Positions 49,827 through 59,239 of a stretch of DNA of 64,000 bases are shown here, in pieces; the first letter of the stretch is position 1, and every line of letters starts with the position of its first letter. A model generated the notes under the pieces. It searched no databases, had not been told where the DNA came from, and saw only the letters and a program-made list of their open reading frames with translations. A program made the translations under genes and the position numbers. The stretch comes from Novosphingobium sp. (GTDB lineage Bacteria > Pseudomonadota > Alphaproteobacteria > Sphingomonadales > Sphingomonadaceae). Location of the stretch: contig NZ_JBCNLP010000001.1 of assembly GCF_039595395.1 (NCBI RefSeq), forward strand, positions 682,001 to 746,000. Direction: 5' to 3'.

Positions 49827-50740
49827 GCGGGGACACCGCCTCCAAAAGTGGCTTTACCACGCAGGATATCGCCGGTTTCGCCACGGTCAGCCTGATCTGG
49901 GGTTCGACCTGGCTGGTGATCCGGGATCAGATCGGCTTCCTGCCCATCGGCTGGACGGTGACCATCCGTTTCACCGTGGCGGCGCTGGGCATGTTCCTGC
50001 TCGCCCGCTTTCGCGGCGAGGATCTGAGCCTCAACCGGCAGCGCTTTCTCCTCGCGCTGGCGGTAGGCCTGCTGCAGTTCTGCGGCAATTTCCAGCTGGT
50101 CTATCGCGCCGAGCATTACGTCACCTCAGGGCTTGTGGCGGTGATGTATGCGCTGCTGATGCTGCCCAACGCCATTCTGGCGCGTATCTTCCTGGGCGCG
50201 CGGATCACCGGGCGCTTTATGGCGGGAACCTTTGTGGCGGCGCTGGGCATCGCCCTGCTGATGATCCAGGAATACCGCCATGCACCGCCCTCGGGCGCCA
50301 TGGATGTGGCGCTGGGGGTGGGCTTCGCCATCGCGGGCACGCTCTGCGCCTCGGGCGCCAATGTGCTTCAGGCCAGTTCCATCGGCCGTCAGCAGGCGGT
50401 GGTGCCGATGATCGCATGGTCCATGCTGCTGGGTGCGGTGATCGATGCGGTGATGGCTTTTGGCCTTTACGGAGCCCCCGTGCTGCCCACCTCGCCGCGC
50501 TTCTGGGGCGGGGTGGGGTGGCTGGCCGTGATGGGCTCGGTGGTGACCTTCCCGGTCTATTTCAGCCTGATCCGCTCGATCGGGCCGGGGCGGGCGGCCT
50601 ATTCCAACGCCGTCGTGCCGATTGTGGCCATGGCTCTGTCGACGCTGTTCGAGGGCTATCACTGGACGATGCTGGCGGTGGTCGGGGCGGTCGTGACGCT
50701 GAGCGGGGTGTTGATTGCGCTTTCAGGGCGGAAGGGGTGA
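49823..50740 (+). CDS. EamA/DMT-family transporter
   Basis: 305 residues from a GTG overlapping ltaE. Ten hydrophobic segments in two EamA repeats: TVSLIWGSTWLVIRDQIGFLP and LRFTVAALGMFLLA-type FTVAALGMFLLARF in the first, and VTFPVYFSLIRSIGPGRAAYSNAVVPIVAM by its key parts in the second. Translational coupling to ltaE suggests amino-acid export, but the substrate is not known. A repeat follows its stop. Confidence 0.88.
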   Translation: MSGDTASKSGFTTQDIAGFATVSLIWGSTWLVIRDQIGFLPIGWTVTIRFTVAALGMFLLARFRGEDLSLNRQRFLLALAVGLLQFCGNFQLVYRAEHYVTSGLVAVMYALLMLPNAILARIFLGARITGRFMAGTFVAALGIALLMIQEYRHAPPSGAMDVALGVGFAIAGTLCASGANVLQASSIGRQQAVVPMIAWSMLLGAVIDAVMAFGLYGAPVLPTSPRFWGGVGWLAVMGSVVTFPVYFSLIRSIGPGRAAYSNAVVPIVAMALSTLFEGYHWTMLAVVGAVVTLSGVLIALSGRKG

Positions 50741-50748
50741 AAGGGAAG

Positions 50749-50962
50749 ATGCGAGGGGGTTACCCCCTCGCGCTCCCATAACGTCTTCCGACGATGGGGC
50801 AGCGGCGCCGAATTGGGGTGCCCGGTCTCTCCACCTGCGCAACCTAAGGCGCCGCAGGCAGTGATTTTAAAGCCTGCGGCGCGGCAAACTTAGCGCAACA
50901 CCGAACCCTGTACGCAACGCAGACATTAAAGGGAGCGCGAGGGCGATGGCCCTCGCATCTTC
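50749..50962. repeat. 220-bp intergenic hairpin repeat, copy D
   Basis: GATGCGAGGGGG-TTA-CCCCCTCGC opens, followed by GCTCCCATAACG; the inner pair is GGCGCCGCAGGC / GCCTGCGGCGCG; the end is GGGAGCGCGAGGGCGATG then GCCCTCGCATC. It exactly fills the gap between the convergent DMT transporter and SDR genes. Confidence 0.87.
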
Positions 50963-51755
50963 ACTTTCTGCCTTCTGCTTCCCAAACACTTCTCAACCCT
51001 TCCCGATAGCTGGGAAACGCAGGCCTCCATCCCAACTCCCGCTGCGCCTTGCCATTCGCTACCCGCCGGTTCTCGCGATAGAAACCCCGGCTGGCCTCGG
51101 ACAAGGAAGGATCGTCCAGCGCAACGACGGGCGGCGCTTCCACCCCCATCAGCCGAGCGGCTTCCTCGATCACATCGTTCTGGTGGCAGGGCAGATCGTC
51201 GGCGATGTTCCACGGCCCCGGCGCGGCCTCGGTTTCCATGGCCAGCAGCACGGCGCTGACGATATCGGCCACATGCACCCGGCTGAACACCTGCCCCGGC
51301 AGGTCCAGCCGATGGGCACGCCCCTCGCGCAGGCGGTCGAAGGCGCTGCGGCCGGGCCCATAGATGCCGGGCAGGCGGAAGGCGTGGGCCCCGCGCTCCA
51401 ACCATTGCGCTTCTGCGGAGACGCGGGCGGCGCGGCGTCCGGTGCCGACGGGGGCGCTTTCATCCACCCATGCCCCGCCCGCATCGCCGTAGACGCCGGT
51501 GGAGGAGATATAGCCCAGCCATGGCGAGTGCAGCACGGCGCCATAGCGGCTGAGCACCGGGTCCTCGCCCTGGGCGGGGGGCGCGGTGGAGATCACGGCG
51601 GTGGCCTGCGCCAGCGCGCGGTGGACGCGGTAGGTATCGTCGAAATGCATCGTGCCATGGGTGCCGGTGCCGTCGACCAGCCAGCCCTGGGCGCGCAATG
51701 CGGTTGCGATGGCAGAGCCGGTGTAGCCCATGCCGAAGATCATCATCACTCTCAT
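50961..51755 (-). CDS. NAD(P)-dependent epimerase/dehydratase, YeeZ-like
   Basis: 264 residues. Atypical SDR: MIFGMGYTGSAIATALRAQG (Gly-rich NAD(P) loop of the G-x-G-Y-x-G kind), YISSTGVYGDAGGAWVDES (Y-x-S-S-T-x-V-Y-G), RLPGIYGPGRSAFDRL and VHVADIVSAVLLAM. This is the YeeZ/GalE-like family with no firm substrate. The start could be any of three closely spaced ATGs near 51755. Confidence 0.87.
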   Translation of the reverse strand: MRVMMIFGMGYTGSAIATALRAQGWLVDGTGTHGTMHFDDTYRVHRALAQATAVISTAPPAQGEDPVLSRYGAVLHSPWLGYISSTGVYGDAGGAWVDESAPVGTGRRAARVSAEAQWLERGAHAFRLPGIYGPGRSAFDRLREGRAHRLDLPGQVFSRVHVADIVSAVLLAMETEAAPGPWNIADDLPCHQNDVIEEAARLMGVEAPPVVALDDPSLSEASRGFYRENRRVANGKAQRELGWRPAFPSYREGLRSVWEAEGRK

Positions 51756-51813
51756 CGCCTAAAACCATAAGGTACGGGCTGGAAAACCGAAACCCTTTGC
51801 GTCAGAAGGAGGC

Positions 51814-54441
51814 ATGATGGATGCCCAGACGAGCCCTAGCGCCCCCGCCGCCCTTCAGGCCCCTACCGTGATCCGCCGGGAGGACTATCAGCCTCCGGTG
51901 TGGCTGGTGAGCGAGGTTGACCTCGACTTCCATCTGGGGCTGGAGGCGACGCGGGTGACCAGCCTGCTGCGCGTGCAGCGCAATCCCGATGGCAGTCGGG
52001 AGGGGACGATCCGCCTCAATGGCGACGGGCTGACGCCGCTGGTGGTCAAGGTGGATGAGGTGGTCCGCAATGACTGGCGGCTGGAGGGCGAGGATCTGCT
52101 GATCGACCTGCCCGACGACAGCCATGAGATTTCCATCGTCACCCAGATTCATCCTTCGGCCAACAGTCAGTTGATGGGGCTTTATGCCTCGGGCGGGATG
52201 CTGTGCACGCAGTGCGAGGCCGAGGGATTCCGCCGCATCACCTTCTTCCCGGACCGCCCCGATGTGCTGAGCGTCTATCGCGTGCGGATGGAGGGCGACA
52301 AGGCGCTCTTCCCGGTGCTGCTGGCCAATGGCAACTGCCTTGCCAGCGGAGAATGTGGTGAGGGTACGCATTGGGCCGAATGGCACGATCCCTGGCCCAA
52401 GCCTTCGTATCTCTTCGCGCTGGTGGCGGGCGATCTGGTGGCGACCAGCGACAGCTTCACCACCATGTCGGGCCGCGAGGTGGCACTCAACATCTGGACC
52501 CGCGCCGGGGATGAGACGCGCACCGCCCATGCCATGCGCAGCCTGATCAACTCGATGCGCTGGGACGAGGAAGCCTTCGGGCGCGAGTACGATCTCGACC
52601 TGTTCAACATCGTGGCCGTGTCCGATTTCAACATGGGGGCGATGGAGAACAAGGGGCTCAACATCTTCAACACCCGCTATGTTCTGGCCGAGCAGGACAC
52701 CGCCACCGATGGCGATTTCGACGCCGTGGAAGGTGTGATCGGCCATGAGTATTTCCACAATTGGTCGGGCAACCGCATCACCTGCCGTGACTGGTTCCAG
52801 CTCTCGCTGAAGGAGGGCTTCACCGTTCTGCGCGATCAGCTCTTCAGCGCGGATATGGGTTCTGAACCGGTCAAGCGCATTGAGGATGTGCGGGTGCTGC
52901 GCGGCAGCCAGTTCCCTGAGGATTCAGGCCCGCTGGCGCATCCGATCCGCCCGGATTCCTATCAGGAAATCAGCAATTTCTACACCGCGACCGTCTACAA
53001 CAAGGGCGCCGAGGTGATCCGCATGATGCGGACGATGGCGGGCGTCGAGCGCTTCCGTAAAGGCACTGATCTCTATTTCGAGCGCCATGATGGCGAAGCG
53101 GCGACCTGCGAGGATTTCGTCAAGTCCATCGAGGATGGTGCCGGGCTCGACCTGACGCAGTTCCGCCTGTGGTATGCGCAGGCCGGCACGCCGACCGTCA
53201 CCGCGCGCCTCAGCCATGAGGGCGATGTGGCGACGCTGCATCTGAGCCAGAGCGTCCCCGCCACCCCCGGCCAGAGCGAGAAGGCACCCATGCCGATCCC
53301 GCTGCGCATCGCCCTGTTCGACCGCGCCACCGGCAAGCATCATGGCGAGCAACTGGTGGTGCTGGACAAGGAAGGCGCCAGCTTCCATTTCGCGGGCCAT
53401 GCCACGCGCCCGGTGCTCTCGATCAACCGCGGCTTTTCCGCCCCGGTGGTGGTGGAGAGCGACGAAAGCGAGGAGGATCTGGTCTTCCTTGCGGCGCATG
53501 ATGACGATCCCTTCGCCCGTTACGAGGCGATGCAGAGCCTGATCGTGCGCCATCTGGTGGCCGCTTCCTCGGGCGCTCTGTCGGATGAGGCGCGTGCTGC
53601 CGGGCGCGAGGGCATCGCCGCCGCCCTGCGCGCGATTCTGGAGGATGCCTCGCTCGACGATCTGATGCTGGGCGAATTGCTGATCCTGCCCACCCATGGC
53701 TATCTGTTCGAGCGCCTGCCGGTCAGCGACCCCGGCGTGGTCCATGAGGAGCGCGAGGGGCTGAAGGCCTGGCTCGGCGCGCAACTGGGCGACCTGCTGC
53801 GCGCGCATCACGATCGCGCCAGCCAGGTGCCTTTCGGCCATGACGCGGCGGCCAAGGGCGCGCGCAAGGTCAAGAATCAGGTGCTGGTCTATCTCGCCGC
53901 CAGCGAGCCCGAAGCCGCCGCCACCCGCGCCGCCGCGCAATATGACGCGGCGGACAATATGACCGACCGGCAGGGCGCGCTCACCGTGCTGTGCAGCCTC
54001 GACAGTCCGCTGCGCGAGGAGAAGCTGGCCGATTTCCACGCCCGCTATCAGGGCAATCCGCTGGTGATCGACAAGTGGTTCTCGCTTCAGGCGGGCTCGC
54101 TGCATCCGCGCGTTCTGGATCATGTGAAGGCGCTGGCGCAGCACCCCGACTTCACCATGAACAACCCCAACCGGGTACGCGCGTTGTTCATGTCGCTGGC
54201 GATCAACCCGCCCGGCTTCCACGATGCCAGCGGCGAGGGCTATCGCATGATCGGCGATCTGATCCTGGCGCTCGACCCGATCAACGCCCAGACGGCGGCG
54301 CGTTTCGTGCCGCCCTTGGGCCGCTGGCGCCGGGTCGAGCCGGTGCGCGGCGCGATGATGCGCGAGCAACTGGAGCGCATCGTCGCCCAGCCGGGCCTCT
54401 CCAAGGATGTCTTCGAGCAGGCGAGCAAGAGCCTTGGTTGA
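51814..54441 (+). CDS. pepN: Aminopeptidase N (M1 metallopeptidase)
   Basis: 875 residues, the usual PepN length. Substrate motif GAMEN at 275-279; zinc site HEYFH at 311-315 (HExxH) with the third ligand Glu in LKEGFTVLRDQLF about 19 residues on. The N-terminal beta domain (about 10-200) and a C-terminal helical array (about 560-875) match the family. It removes N-terminal residues in peptide turnover. GGAGGC lies just before the ATG. Its 3' end overlaps the next gene. Confidence 0.96.
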   Translation: MMDAQTSPSAPAALQAPTVIRREDYQPPVWLVSEVDLDFHLGLEATRVTSLLRVQRNPDGSREGTIRLNGDGLTPLVVKVDEVVRNDWRLEGEDLLIDLPDDSHEISIVTQIHPSANSQLMGLYASGGMLCTQCEAEGFRRITFFPDRPDVLSVYRVRMEGDKALFPVLLANGNCLASGECGEGTHWAEWHDPWPKPSYLFALVAGDLVATSDSFTTMSGREVALNIWTRAGDETRTAHAMRSLINSMRWDEEAFGREYDLDLFNIVAVSDFNMGAMENKGLNIFNTRYVLAEQDTATDGDFDAVEGVIGHEYFHNWSGNRITCRDWFQLSLKEGFTVLRDQLFSADMGSEPVKRIEDVRVLRGSQFPEDSGPLAHPIRPDSYQEISNFYTATVYNKGAEVIRMMRTMAGVERFRKGTDLYFERHDGEAATCEDFVKSIEDGAGLDLTQFRLWYAQAGTPTVTARLSHEGDVATLHLSQSVPATPGQSEKAPMPIPLRIALFDRATGKHHGEQLVVLDKEGASFHFAGHATRPVLSINRGFSAPVVVESDESEEDLVFLAAHDDDPFARYEAMQSLIVRHLVAASSGALSDEARAAGREGIAAALRAILEDASLDDLMLGELLILPTHGYLFERLPVSDPGVVHEEREGLKAWLGAQLGDLLRAHHDRASQVPFGHDAAAKGARKVKNQVLVYLAASEPEAAATRAAAQYDAADNMTDRQGALTVLCSLDSPLREEKLADFHARYQGNPLVIDKWFSLQAGSLHPRVLDHVKALAQHPDFTMNNPNRVRALFMSLAINPPGFHDASGEGYRMIGDLILALDPINAQTAARFVPPLGRWRRVEPVRGAMMREQLERIVAQPGLSKDVFEQASKSLG

Positions 54442-55195
54442 TGTTCCCGCAATTCGCGCAGATGTGCTGGCAGGCGTGCCGCATGGTTTCCTCGGGCGGC
54501 GCGGGGGTGTTTCCACCGGCGCCGTCGCCGGGCTGAACGTGGGGCTGGGCGCCGATGACGCGGCAGAGGCGGTACGGGAAAACCGCGCGCGCGCCGTGGC
54601 GGCGGTGGCGCCGGGCGCGCGGCTCACCACGGTCTATCAGGTCCATTCCGGCGATTGCGTGGTGGCGGGCGACTGGGACGACGCCCATCGCCCCCATGCC
54701 GATGCGCTGGTCACAGACAAGCCCGGCGTGGTGCTGGGCATCGTCACCGCCGATTGCGCGCCGATTTTGCTGGCAGATAGCGCGGCTGGGGTGGTCGGCG
54801 CGGCGCATGCCGGATGGAAGGGCGCCTTTGGCGGCGTGGCCGAGGCGACGGTCGAGGCCATGGTCGCGCTGGGTGCCAGCCGCAACCGCATCGTGGCCGC
54901 CATCGGCCCTTGCATCGCGCAATCCAGCTATGAGGTCGATGAGGGCTTCCGTGCCCGCTTTATCGCGCAGGATGAAACGCTTGGTCGTTTCTTCGCGACG
55001 GGGCGGGAAGGGCACTGGCAGTTCGCTCTGGAACCCTATGTGGCGCATCGCCTTGCGCTGGCGGGGGTGGAACATGTCGAGTCGCTGTCCCGCGACACCT
55101 ATGCTGATGAAGAAGGATTTTTCTCCTTCCGGCGCGCCACGCACCGGGGGGAAGCGACCTATGGGCGGCAGTTTTCGCTGATCGCCCGGCCCTGA
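54407..55195 (+). CDS. pgeF: Multicopper-oxidase-like (laccase domain) protein PgeF/YfiH
   Basis: 262 residues from the ATG at 54407, which overlaps pepN by 35 bases; a TTG at 54434 is an alternative start closer to the family's beginning. Metal ligands: His in YQVHSGDCVV, Cys in VTADCAPILLAD, His in GAAHAGWKGAFGG. GPCIAQSSYEVDEGF and the C-terminal RDTYADEEGFFSFRRA are also diagnostic. The family shows purine nucleoside phosphorylase/adenosine deaminase activity and acts in peptidoglycan editing in E. coli. Coupled to pepN. Confidence 0.92.
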   Translation: MSSSRRARALVDVPAIRADVLAGVPHGFLGRRGGVSTGAVAGLNVGLGADDAAEAVRENRARAVAAVAPGARLTTVYQVHSGDCVVAGDWDDAHRPHADALVTDKPGVVLGIVTADCAPILLADSAAGVVGAAHAGWKGAFGGVAEATVEAMVALGASRNRIVAAIGPCIAQSSYEVDEGFRARFIAQDETLGRFFATGREGHWQFALEPYVAHRLALAGVEHVESLSRDTYADEEGFFSFRRATHRGEATYGRQFSLIARP

Positions 55196-55236
55196 TCGCG
55201 CACCTGTCGATAAAAATGCGGTTGAGATCGTGAGTT

Positions 55237-55250
55237 TTGATGTTTATCAA
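55237..55250. promoter_or_regulatory. Perfect FNR/FixK box before petABC
   Basis: TTGAT-GTTT-ATCAA, an exact match to TTGAT-N4-ATCAA, 200 bases before the petA start and 42 bases after the pgeF stop. An FNR/Anr/FixK-type regulator would adjust the bc1 complex to oxygen. The flanking GAGTT/AACTC extends the symmetry. Confidence 0.72.
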
Positions 55251-55450
55251 ACTCAAAAAAGCCTGCATCCGTCAGTGACAAAGCTGACGAGACGTCAGGC
55301 AGGGGATTCCTGAACACGCGCCGTTACGCGTTCTGATGAAGTGTTTCGTTCGGTTCTTTGCCGGTGGCAGGGGGCCAGTGGTGCAGGGCGTTCTCGTGGG
55401 CCGGATCCGGTGGGTCAGCTTCGCGGGGGCGATTGAGGCAAGGCTCGATC

Positions 55451-56017
55451 ATGACGCAAAGTGAAGCCACCGCAACGGGGCTGGACAGTGAGGCATCGGG
55501 CGTGCGCCGCCGCGATTTTATTGAGGTGGCCGCCGTCAGCGCGGCCGGTGTCGGGGCTCTGGCGGCGCTGGTGCCGCTGATCAGCCAGATGAGCCCGTCC
55601 GCCGACGTGCTGGCCGAAGCCTCGACCGAGGTGGATATTTCGGCCATCGCGGTGGGGCAGGCGATCAAGGCGGTGTTCCGCAAGCAGCCCGTCTTCGTGC
55701 GCCACCTGACCCCGGCGGAAATCGCCGAGGCCGAGAAGGTGCCGCTCTCGGACCTGCGCGATCCTGAAACGCTGGAACAGCGCACCAAGCCGGGCAAGAC
55801 CCAGTGGCTGATCACCATGGGCGTCTGCACCCATCTGGGCTGCGTGCCGCTGGGCACCGCCCAGGGTGAGCCCAAGGGCGAGTTCGGCGGCTATTTCTGC
55901 CCCTGCCACGGGTCGCAGTATGACACGGCCGCGCGCATCAGGAAGGGCCCCGCGCCCAAGAACCTGCTGGTGCCCGAATACGCCTTCACATCGCCCACCG
56001 TCGTCAAGATCGGCTGA
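55451..56017 (+). CDS. petA: Ubiquinol-cytochrome c reductase Rieske iron-sulfur subunit
   Basis: 188 residues from the ATG at 55451; an upstream in-frame ATG would precede the Tat signal by 31 unlikely residues. A twin-Arg leader (RRRDFIEVAAVSAAGVGALAALVPL) carries the anchor helix. The [2Fe-2S] ligands are in CTHLGC and CPCHGS. It transfers electrons from ubiquinol to cytochrome c1. First gene of petABC with a FNR-type site upstream. Confidence 0.96.
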   Translation: MTQSEATATGLDSEASGVRRRDFIEVAAVSAAGVGALAALVPLISQMSPSADVLAEASTEVDISAIAVGQAIKAVFRKQPVFVRHLTPAEIAEAEKVPLSDLRDPETLEQRTKPGKTQWLITMGVCTHLGCVPLGTAQGEPKGEFGGYFCPCHGSQYDTAARIRKGPAPKNLLVPEYAFTSPTVVKIG

Positions 56018-56058
56018 TTGCCGCTTCCCACGCGAGCCAAGACGCGAGGATTTCTGCC

Positions 56059-57360
56059 ATGAGTTTTCCATGGGCCAATGAATACAAGCCGAGCCATCCG
56101 GCGATGGTGTGGCTGGACGAAAAGCTGCCGCTGCCGCGCTTCGTCTTCAATGCGGTGGGCGCGGGCTATCCGGTGCCGCGCAATCTGAACTATATGTGGA
56201 ATTTCGGCGTGCTGGCCGGCTTCTGCCTGATGCTGCAGATCGTGACGGGTGTGATCCTGGCGATGCATTATGCCGCCAACACCGATGTCGCCTTCAACTC
56301 CACCGAGCATATCATGCGCGACGTCAACTGGGGCTGGATGCTGCGTTACGCGCATGCCAATGGCGCCAGCGCCTTCTTCGTGGTGGTCTATGCCCATATC
56401 TTCCGGGGCTTCTACTTCGGCAGCTACAAGGCCCCGCGCGAGATGATCTGGCTGCTGGGCGTGGTGATCTTCCTGCTGATGATGGCCACCGCCTTCATGG
56501 GTTACGTGCTGCCCTGGGGCCAGATGAGCTTTTGGGGGGCGCAGGTGATCACCGGCCTGTTCAGCGCCATTCCGCTGGTGGGCGATGCGCTGCACACCTG
56601 GCTGCTGGGCGGGTTCGCGCCCGATCAGGCGGCGCTCAACCGCTTCTTCTCGCTGCACTTCCTGCTGCCCTTCGTCATTCTGGGCGTGGTGATCCTGCAT
56701 ATCTGGGCGCTGCATATCCCCGGCTCCTCGAACCCCACCGGCGTCGAGGTGAAGAGCGAGAGCGACACCGTGCCTTTCCATCCTTACTATACGGCCAAGG
56801 ATGGGGTGGGGCTGCTGGTGTTCCTGTTCCTCTATTGCGCGATGCTGTTCTTCTTCCCCAACGCGCTGGGCCATCCGGACAATTACATTCCGGCCAACCC
56901 GATGCAGACGCCTGCGCATATCGTGCCCGAATGGTATTTCTGGCCCTTCTACGCGATCCTGCGCGCCTTTACCGCCGATCTGACCATCCCCTTCACCCAT
57001 GTGGTGCTGGTGCCCGCCAAGCTGCTGGGTGTGCTGGCGATGTTCAGTTCGATCCTGGTGTGGTTCGCGCTGCCCTGGCTGGACACCTCGCCGGTGCGTT
57101 CGGGCCATTTCCGTCCCACCTTCCGCAAGATCTACTGGCTGCTGGTGATCGACGTGGTGATCCTGGGCTATTGCGGCGGCTCGCCCGCCGAGGAGCCCTT
57201 CGTGATGATCAGCCAGATCGCGGCGGCTTACTATTTCCTGCATTTCTTCATCATTCTGCCAGTGGTCTCGCTGATCGAAACCCCGCAGCCGCTGCCTTTC
57301 TCGATCACCGAAAGCGTGCTCGGCAAGGATGTTGAAACCACCCCGGCCCCGGCCGAATAA
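56059..57360 (+). CDS. petB: Cytochrome b subunit of the bc1 complex
   Basis: 433 residues. Eight membrane helices; b-heme histidines in the GWMLRYAHANGASAFFVVVYAHIFRG region (helix B) and in SLHFLLPFVILGVVILHIWALH (helix D), both given by their key parts. The Qo motif P-E-W-Y is present (VPEWYFWPFYAILRA). GFAPDQAALNRFF and LPWGQMSFWGAQVI are typical. It begins 41 bases after petA. Confidence 0.97.
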   Translation: MSFPWANEYKPSHPAMVWLDEKLPLPRFVFNAVGAGYPVPRNLNYMWNFGVLAGFCLMLQIVTGVILAMHYAANTDVAFNSTEHIMRDVNWGWMLRYAHANGASAFFVVVYAHIFRGFYFGSYKAPREMIWLLGVVIFLLMMATAFMGYVLPWGQMSFWGAQVITGLFSAIPLVGDALHTWLLGGFAPDQAALNRFFSLHFLLPFVILGVVILHIWALHIPGSSNPTGVEVKSESDTVPFHPYYTAKDGVGLLVFLFLYCAMLFFFPNALGHPDNYIPANPMQTPAHIVPEWYFWPFYAILRAFTADLTIPFTHVVLVPAKLLGVLAMFSSILVWFALPWLDTSPVRSGHFRPTFRKIYWLLVIDVVILGYCGGSPAEEPFVMISQIAAAYYFLHFFIILPVVSLIETPQPLPFSITESVLGKDVETTPAPAE

Positions 57361-57378
57361 GCGAAGGGAGGCAAATCC

Positions 57379-58191
57379 ATGGTCCGCCTGATTTCCGCCC
57401 TGATCGGGGCTTTCTTCACCCTCTGTTTGCTGATCGCGTTTGGCACGGGGCTTGTCAGCTATATCACGGAGCCGCCCGCCAAGACGGTGGAGGCCGCCTT
57501 CCACAAGCATCCCGGCGAACTGGCGCTGCAAAGCGATGGCGCTTTCGGCACCTTCAACCGCCAGCAGCTGCAGCGCGGCTTCCAGGTCTACAAGGAGGTC
57601 TGCTCGGCCTGCCACGCGATCAAATATGTGGCGTTCCGCGACCTGAAGGAGATCGGCTACAACGATCCCGAAGTGAAGGCGATTGCCGCTGGCTTCAAGG
57701 TGCCCGTCTACAATCCCCAGACCGGCGAACTGAAGACGCGCGACGGCGTGCCGACCGATCACTTCCCGCCCGTGGTCTATGGCGGTTCGGGCACGCCGCC
57801 TGACCTGTCGCTGATCACCAAGGCGCGTCATGGCGGGGCATCCTATGTCCATGCGCTGCTGACCGGCTATGCCGAACAGCCCGCCGAACTGCTCAAGAAG
57901 TATCCCGAGAGCAAGACGCCCGAGGGCCTCTTCTACAACCCCTATTTCGCCAATCTCAACATCGCCATGCCGCCGCCGCTGGCGAGCGAGGGCCAGGTTT
58001 CCTACAAGGATGGCACCAAGGCCACGGTTGACCAGATGGCCACCGATGTCGCGGCTTTCCTGGTGTGGACCGCCGAACCCAAGCTGGAAAAGCGCCACCA
58101 GACGGGCTGGCCGGTGCTGGGCTTCCTGCTGTTCGCCACGGTGCTGGCCTATATGGCTTACCGCAACGTCTGGGCTGACAAGAAGCACTGA
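57379..58191 (+). CDS. petC: Cytochrome c1
   Basis: 270 residues. N-terminal membrane-targeting segment (LIGAFFTLCLLIAFGTGLVSYI), heme c motif CSACH near residue 74, the axial-ligand Met region (NIAMPPPLASEGQVSY) and a C-terminal anchor helix (GWPVLGFLLFATVLAYMAYR). GGAGGC precedes the ATG. It ends the operon; a hairpin at 58216 follows. Confidence 0.95.
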   Translation: MVRLISALIGAFFTLCLLIAFGTGLVSYITEPPAKTVEAAFHKHPGELALQSDGAFGTFNRQQLQRGFQVYKEVCSACHAIKYVAFRDLKEIGYNDPEVKAIAAGFKVPVYNPQTGELKTRDGVPTDHFPPVVYGGSGTPPDLSLITKARHGGASYVHALLTGYAEQPAELLKKYPESKTPEGLFYNPYFANLNIAMPPPLASEGQVSYKDGTKATVDQMATDVAAFLVWTAEPKLEKRHQTGWPVLGFLLFATVLAYMAYRNVWADKKH

Positions 58192-58217
58192 GCCCGCTAA
58201 AGGCTGACGCAACAGGG

Positions 58218-58247
58218 GGCCCCTTGCATCGAAGGATGCAGGGGGCC
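58218..58247 (+). terminator. Hairpin after petC
   Basis: GGCCCCTTGCATC-GAAG-GATGCAGGGGGCC, a 13-bp stem with one G-T pair and a four-base loop, 27 bases after the petC stop. The T-tract is poor, so termination is likely but not certain. Confidence 0.65.
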
Positions 58248-58272
58248 TCTGGCGTGATGAAAGGACGCGGGC

Positions 58273-58842
58273 ATGACTGCCGACGTAATCGTGAAAGCCG
58301 ATCTGCTTGAGGCCGAAGACCTGAAGGCGCTGGTGCGCAGCGTGCCCGATTTCCCCAAGCCGGGCATTCTGTTCCGCGACATCACCACGCTGATCGGGCA
58401 CGGCGCGGGCTTTGCCGCCAGCGTCCGCCTGCTGGCCGACCGCGCCGAGGCGGCGGAGGCGCAGGCCATCGCGGGCATGGAGGCGCGTGGCTTCATCTTC
58501 GGCGCGGCGGTGGCGGCGCGGCTGGGCGTGCCTTTCGTGCCGGTGCGCAAGCCGGGCAAGCTGCCGGTGCCGGTGATCTCGATCGACTATGCGCTGGAAT
58601 ATGGCACCGACCGTCTGGAGATCGACCCGGAGGCCATCAGCCAGGGCCAGCGCGTGGTAATCCTCGACGATCTGATCGCCACGGGCGGCACGGCTCTGGC
58701 CGCGACGCAACTGCTGCGCCGCGCGGGGGCTGAGGTCACGCATGCGCTGTTTGCCATCGATCTGCCCGATCTGGGTGGCGCGGAGAAGCTGCGCGCCGAG
58801 GGGATTACTGTCGATGCGCTGATGGATTTTCCGGGGCATTGA
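58273..58842 (+). CDS. apt: Adenine phosphoribosyltransferase
   Basis: 189 residues. LKALVRSVPDFPKPGILFRDITTL is the Apt N-terminal signature (P-x-F-P-x-x-G-I-x-F-x-D-I); GMEARGFIFGAAVAARLGVPFVPVRKPGKLP follows by its parts, and the PRPP loop is VVILDDLIATGGTALAA. It salvages adenine to AMP. AAAGGACG precedes the ATG. Confidence 0.96.
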   Translation: MTADVIVKADLLEAEDLKALVRSVPDFPKPGILFRDITTLIGHGAGFAASVRLLADRAEAAEAQAIAGMEARGFIFGAAVAARLGVPFVPVRKPGKLPVPVISIDYALEYGTDRLEIDPEAISQGQRVVILDDLIATGGTALAATQLLRRAGAEVTHALFAIDLPDLGGAEKLRAEGITVDALMDFPGH

Positions 58843-58969
58843 TCGCCAATCCCTGTATGGATTGACGGATTGCCATTGACGAAACGGTCATCGTCGTGGC
58901 AATCGGCAGGCGCATTGCAGGGGAACCTGTAAAACAGCACCGTCAATGGCCATCTAAGTCATTGATAAT

Positions 58970-59043
<74 letters not shown>

Positions 59044-59198
59044 ACATTTGATCTCAGATCATCCCATAGAGCTTTGTAAGTCGCGGAAAAGAAGAGTATT
59101 TTTCGGGTTTCCAGGCTCGTAAAATCTCATTTTGTTCCGCCCCAGCGCAAGCAACAGTGGGGCTATTTTGGAGAATCGCGGGCCACTTTAGAGCTCAA

Positions 59199-59221
59199 GG
59201 CCCCCAGGGTAGGGGCCTTTG
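59199..59221 (+). other. Hairpin before the integrase gene
   Basis: AAGGCCCC-CAGGGTA-GGGGCCTT, an eight-bp stem followed by TGGC. It lies 19 bases before the integrase ATG, so it could end readthrough from the tRNA or fold in the integrase leader. No T-tract of note. Confidence 0.4.
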
Positions 59222-59239
59222 GCAAGAAAGGTCCGGCCT

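Noticed and set aside
55891..58839. Long minus-strand open frame opposite petBC and apt
   Set aside because: Same antisense artefact; the plus strand holds unmistakable cytochrome b, cytochrome c1 and apt.
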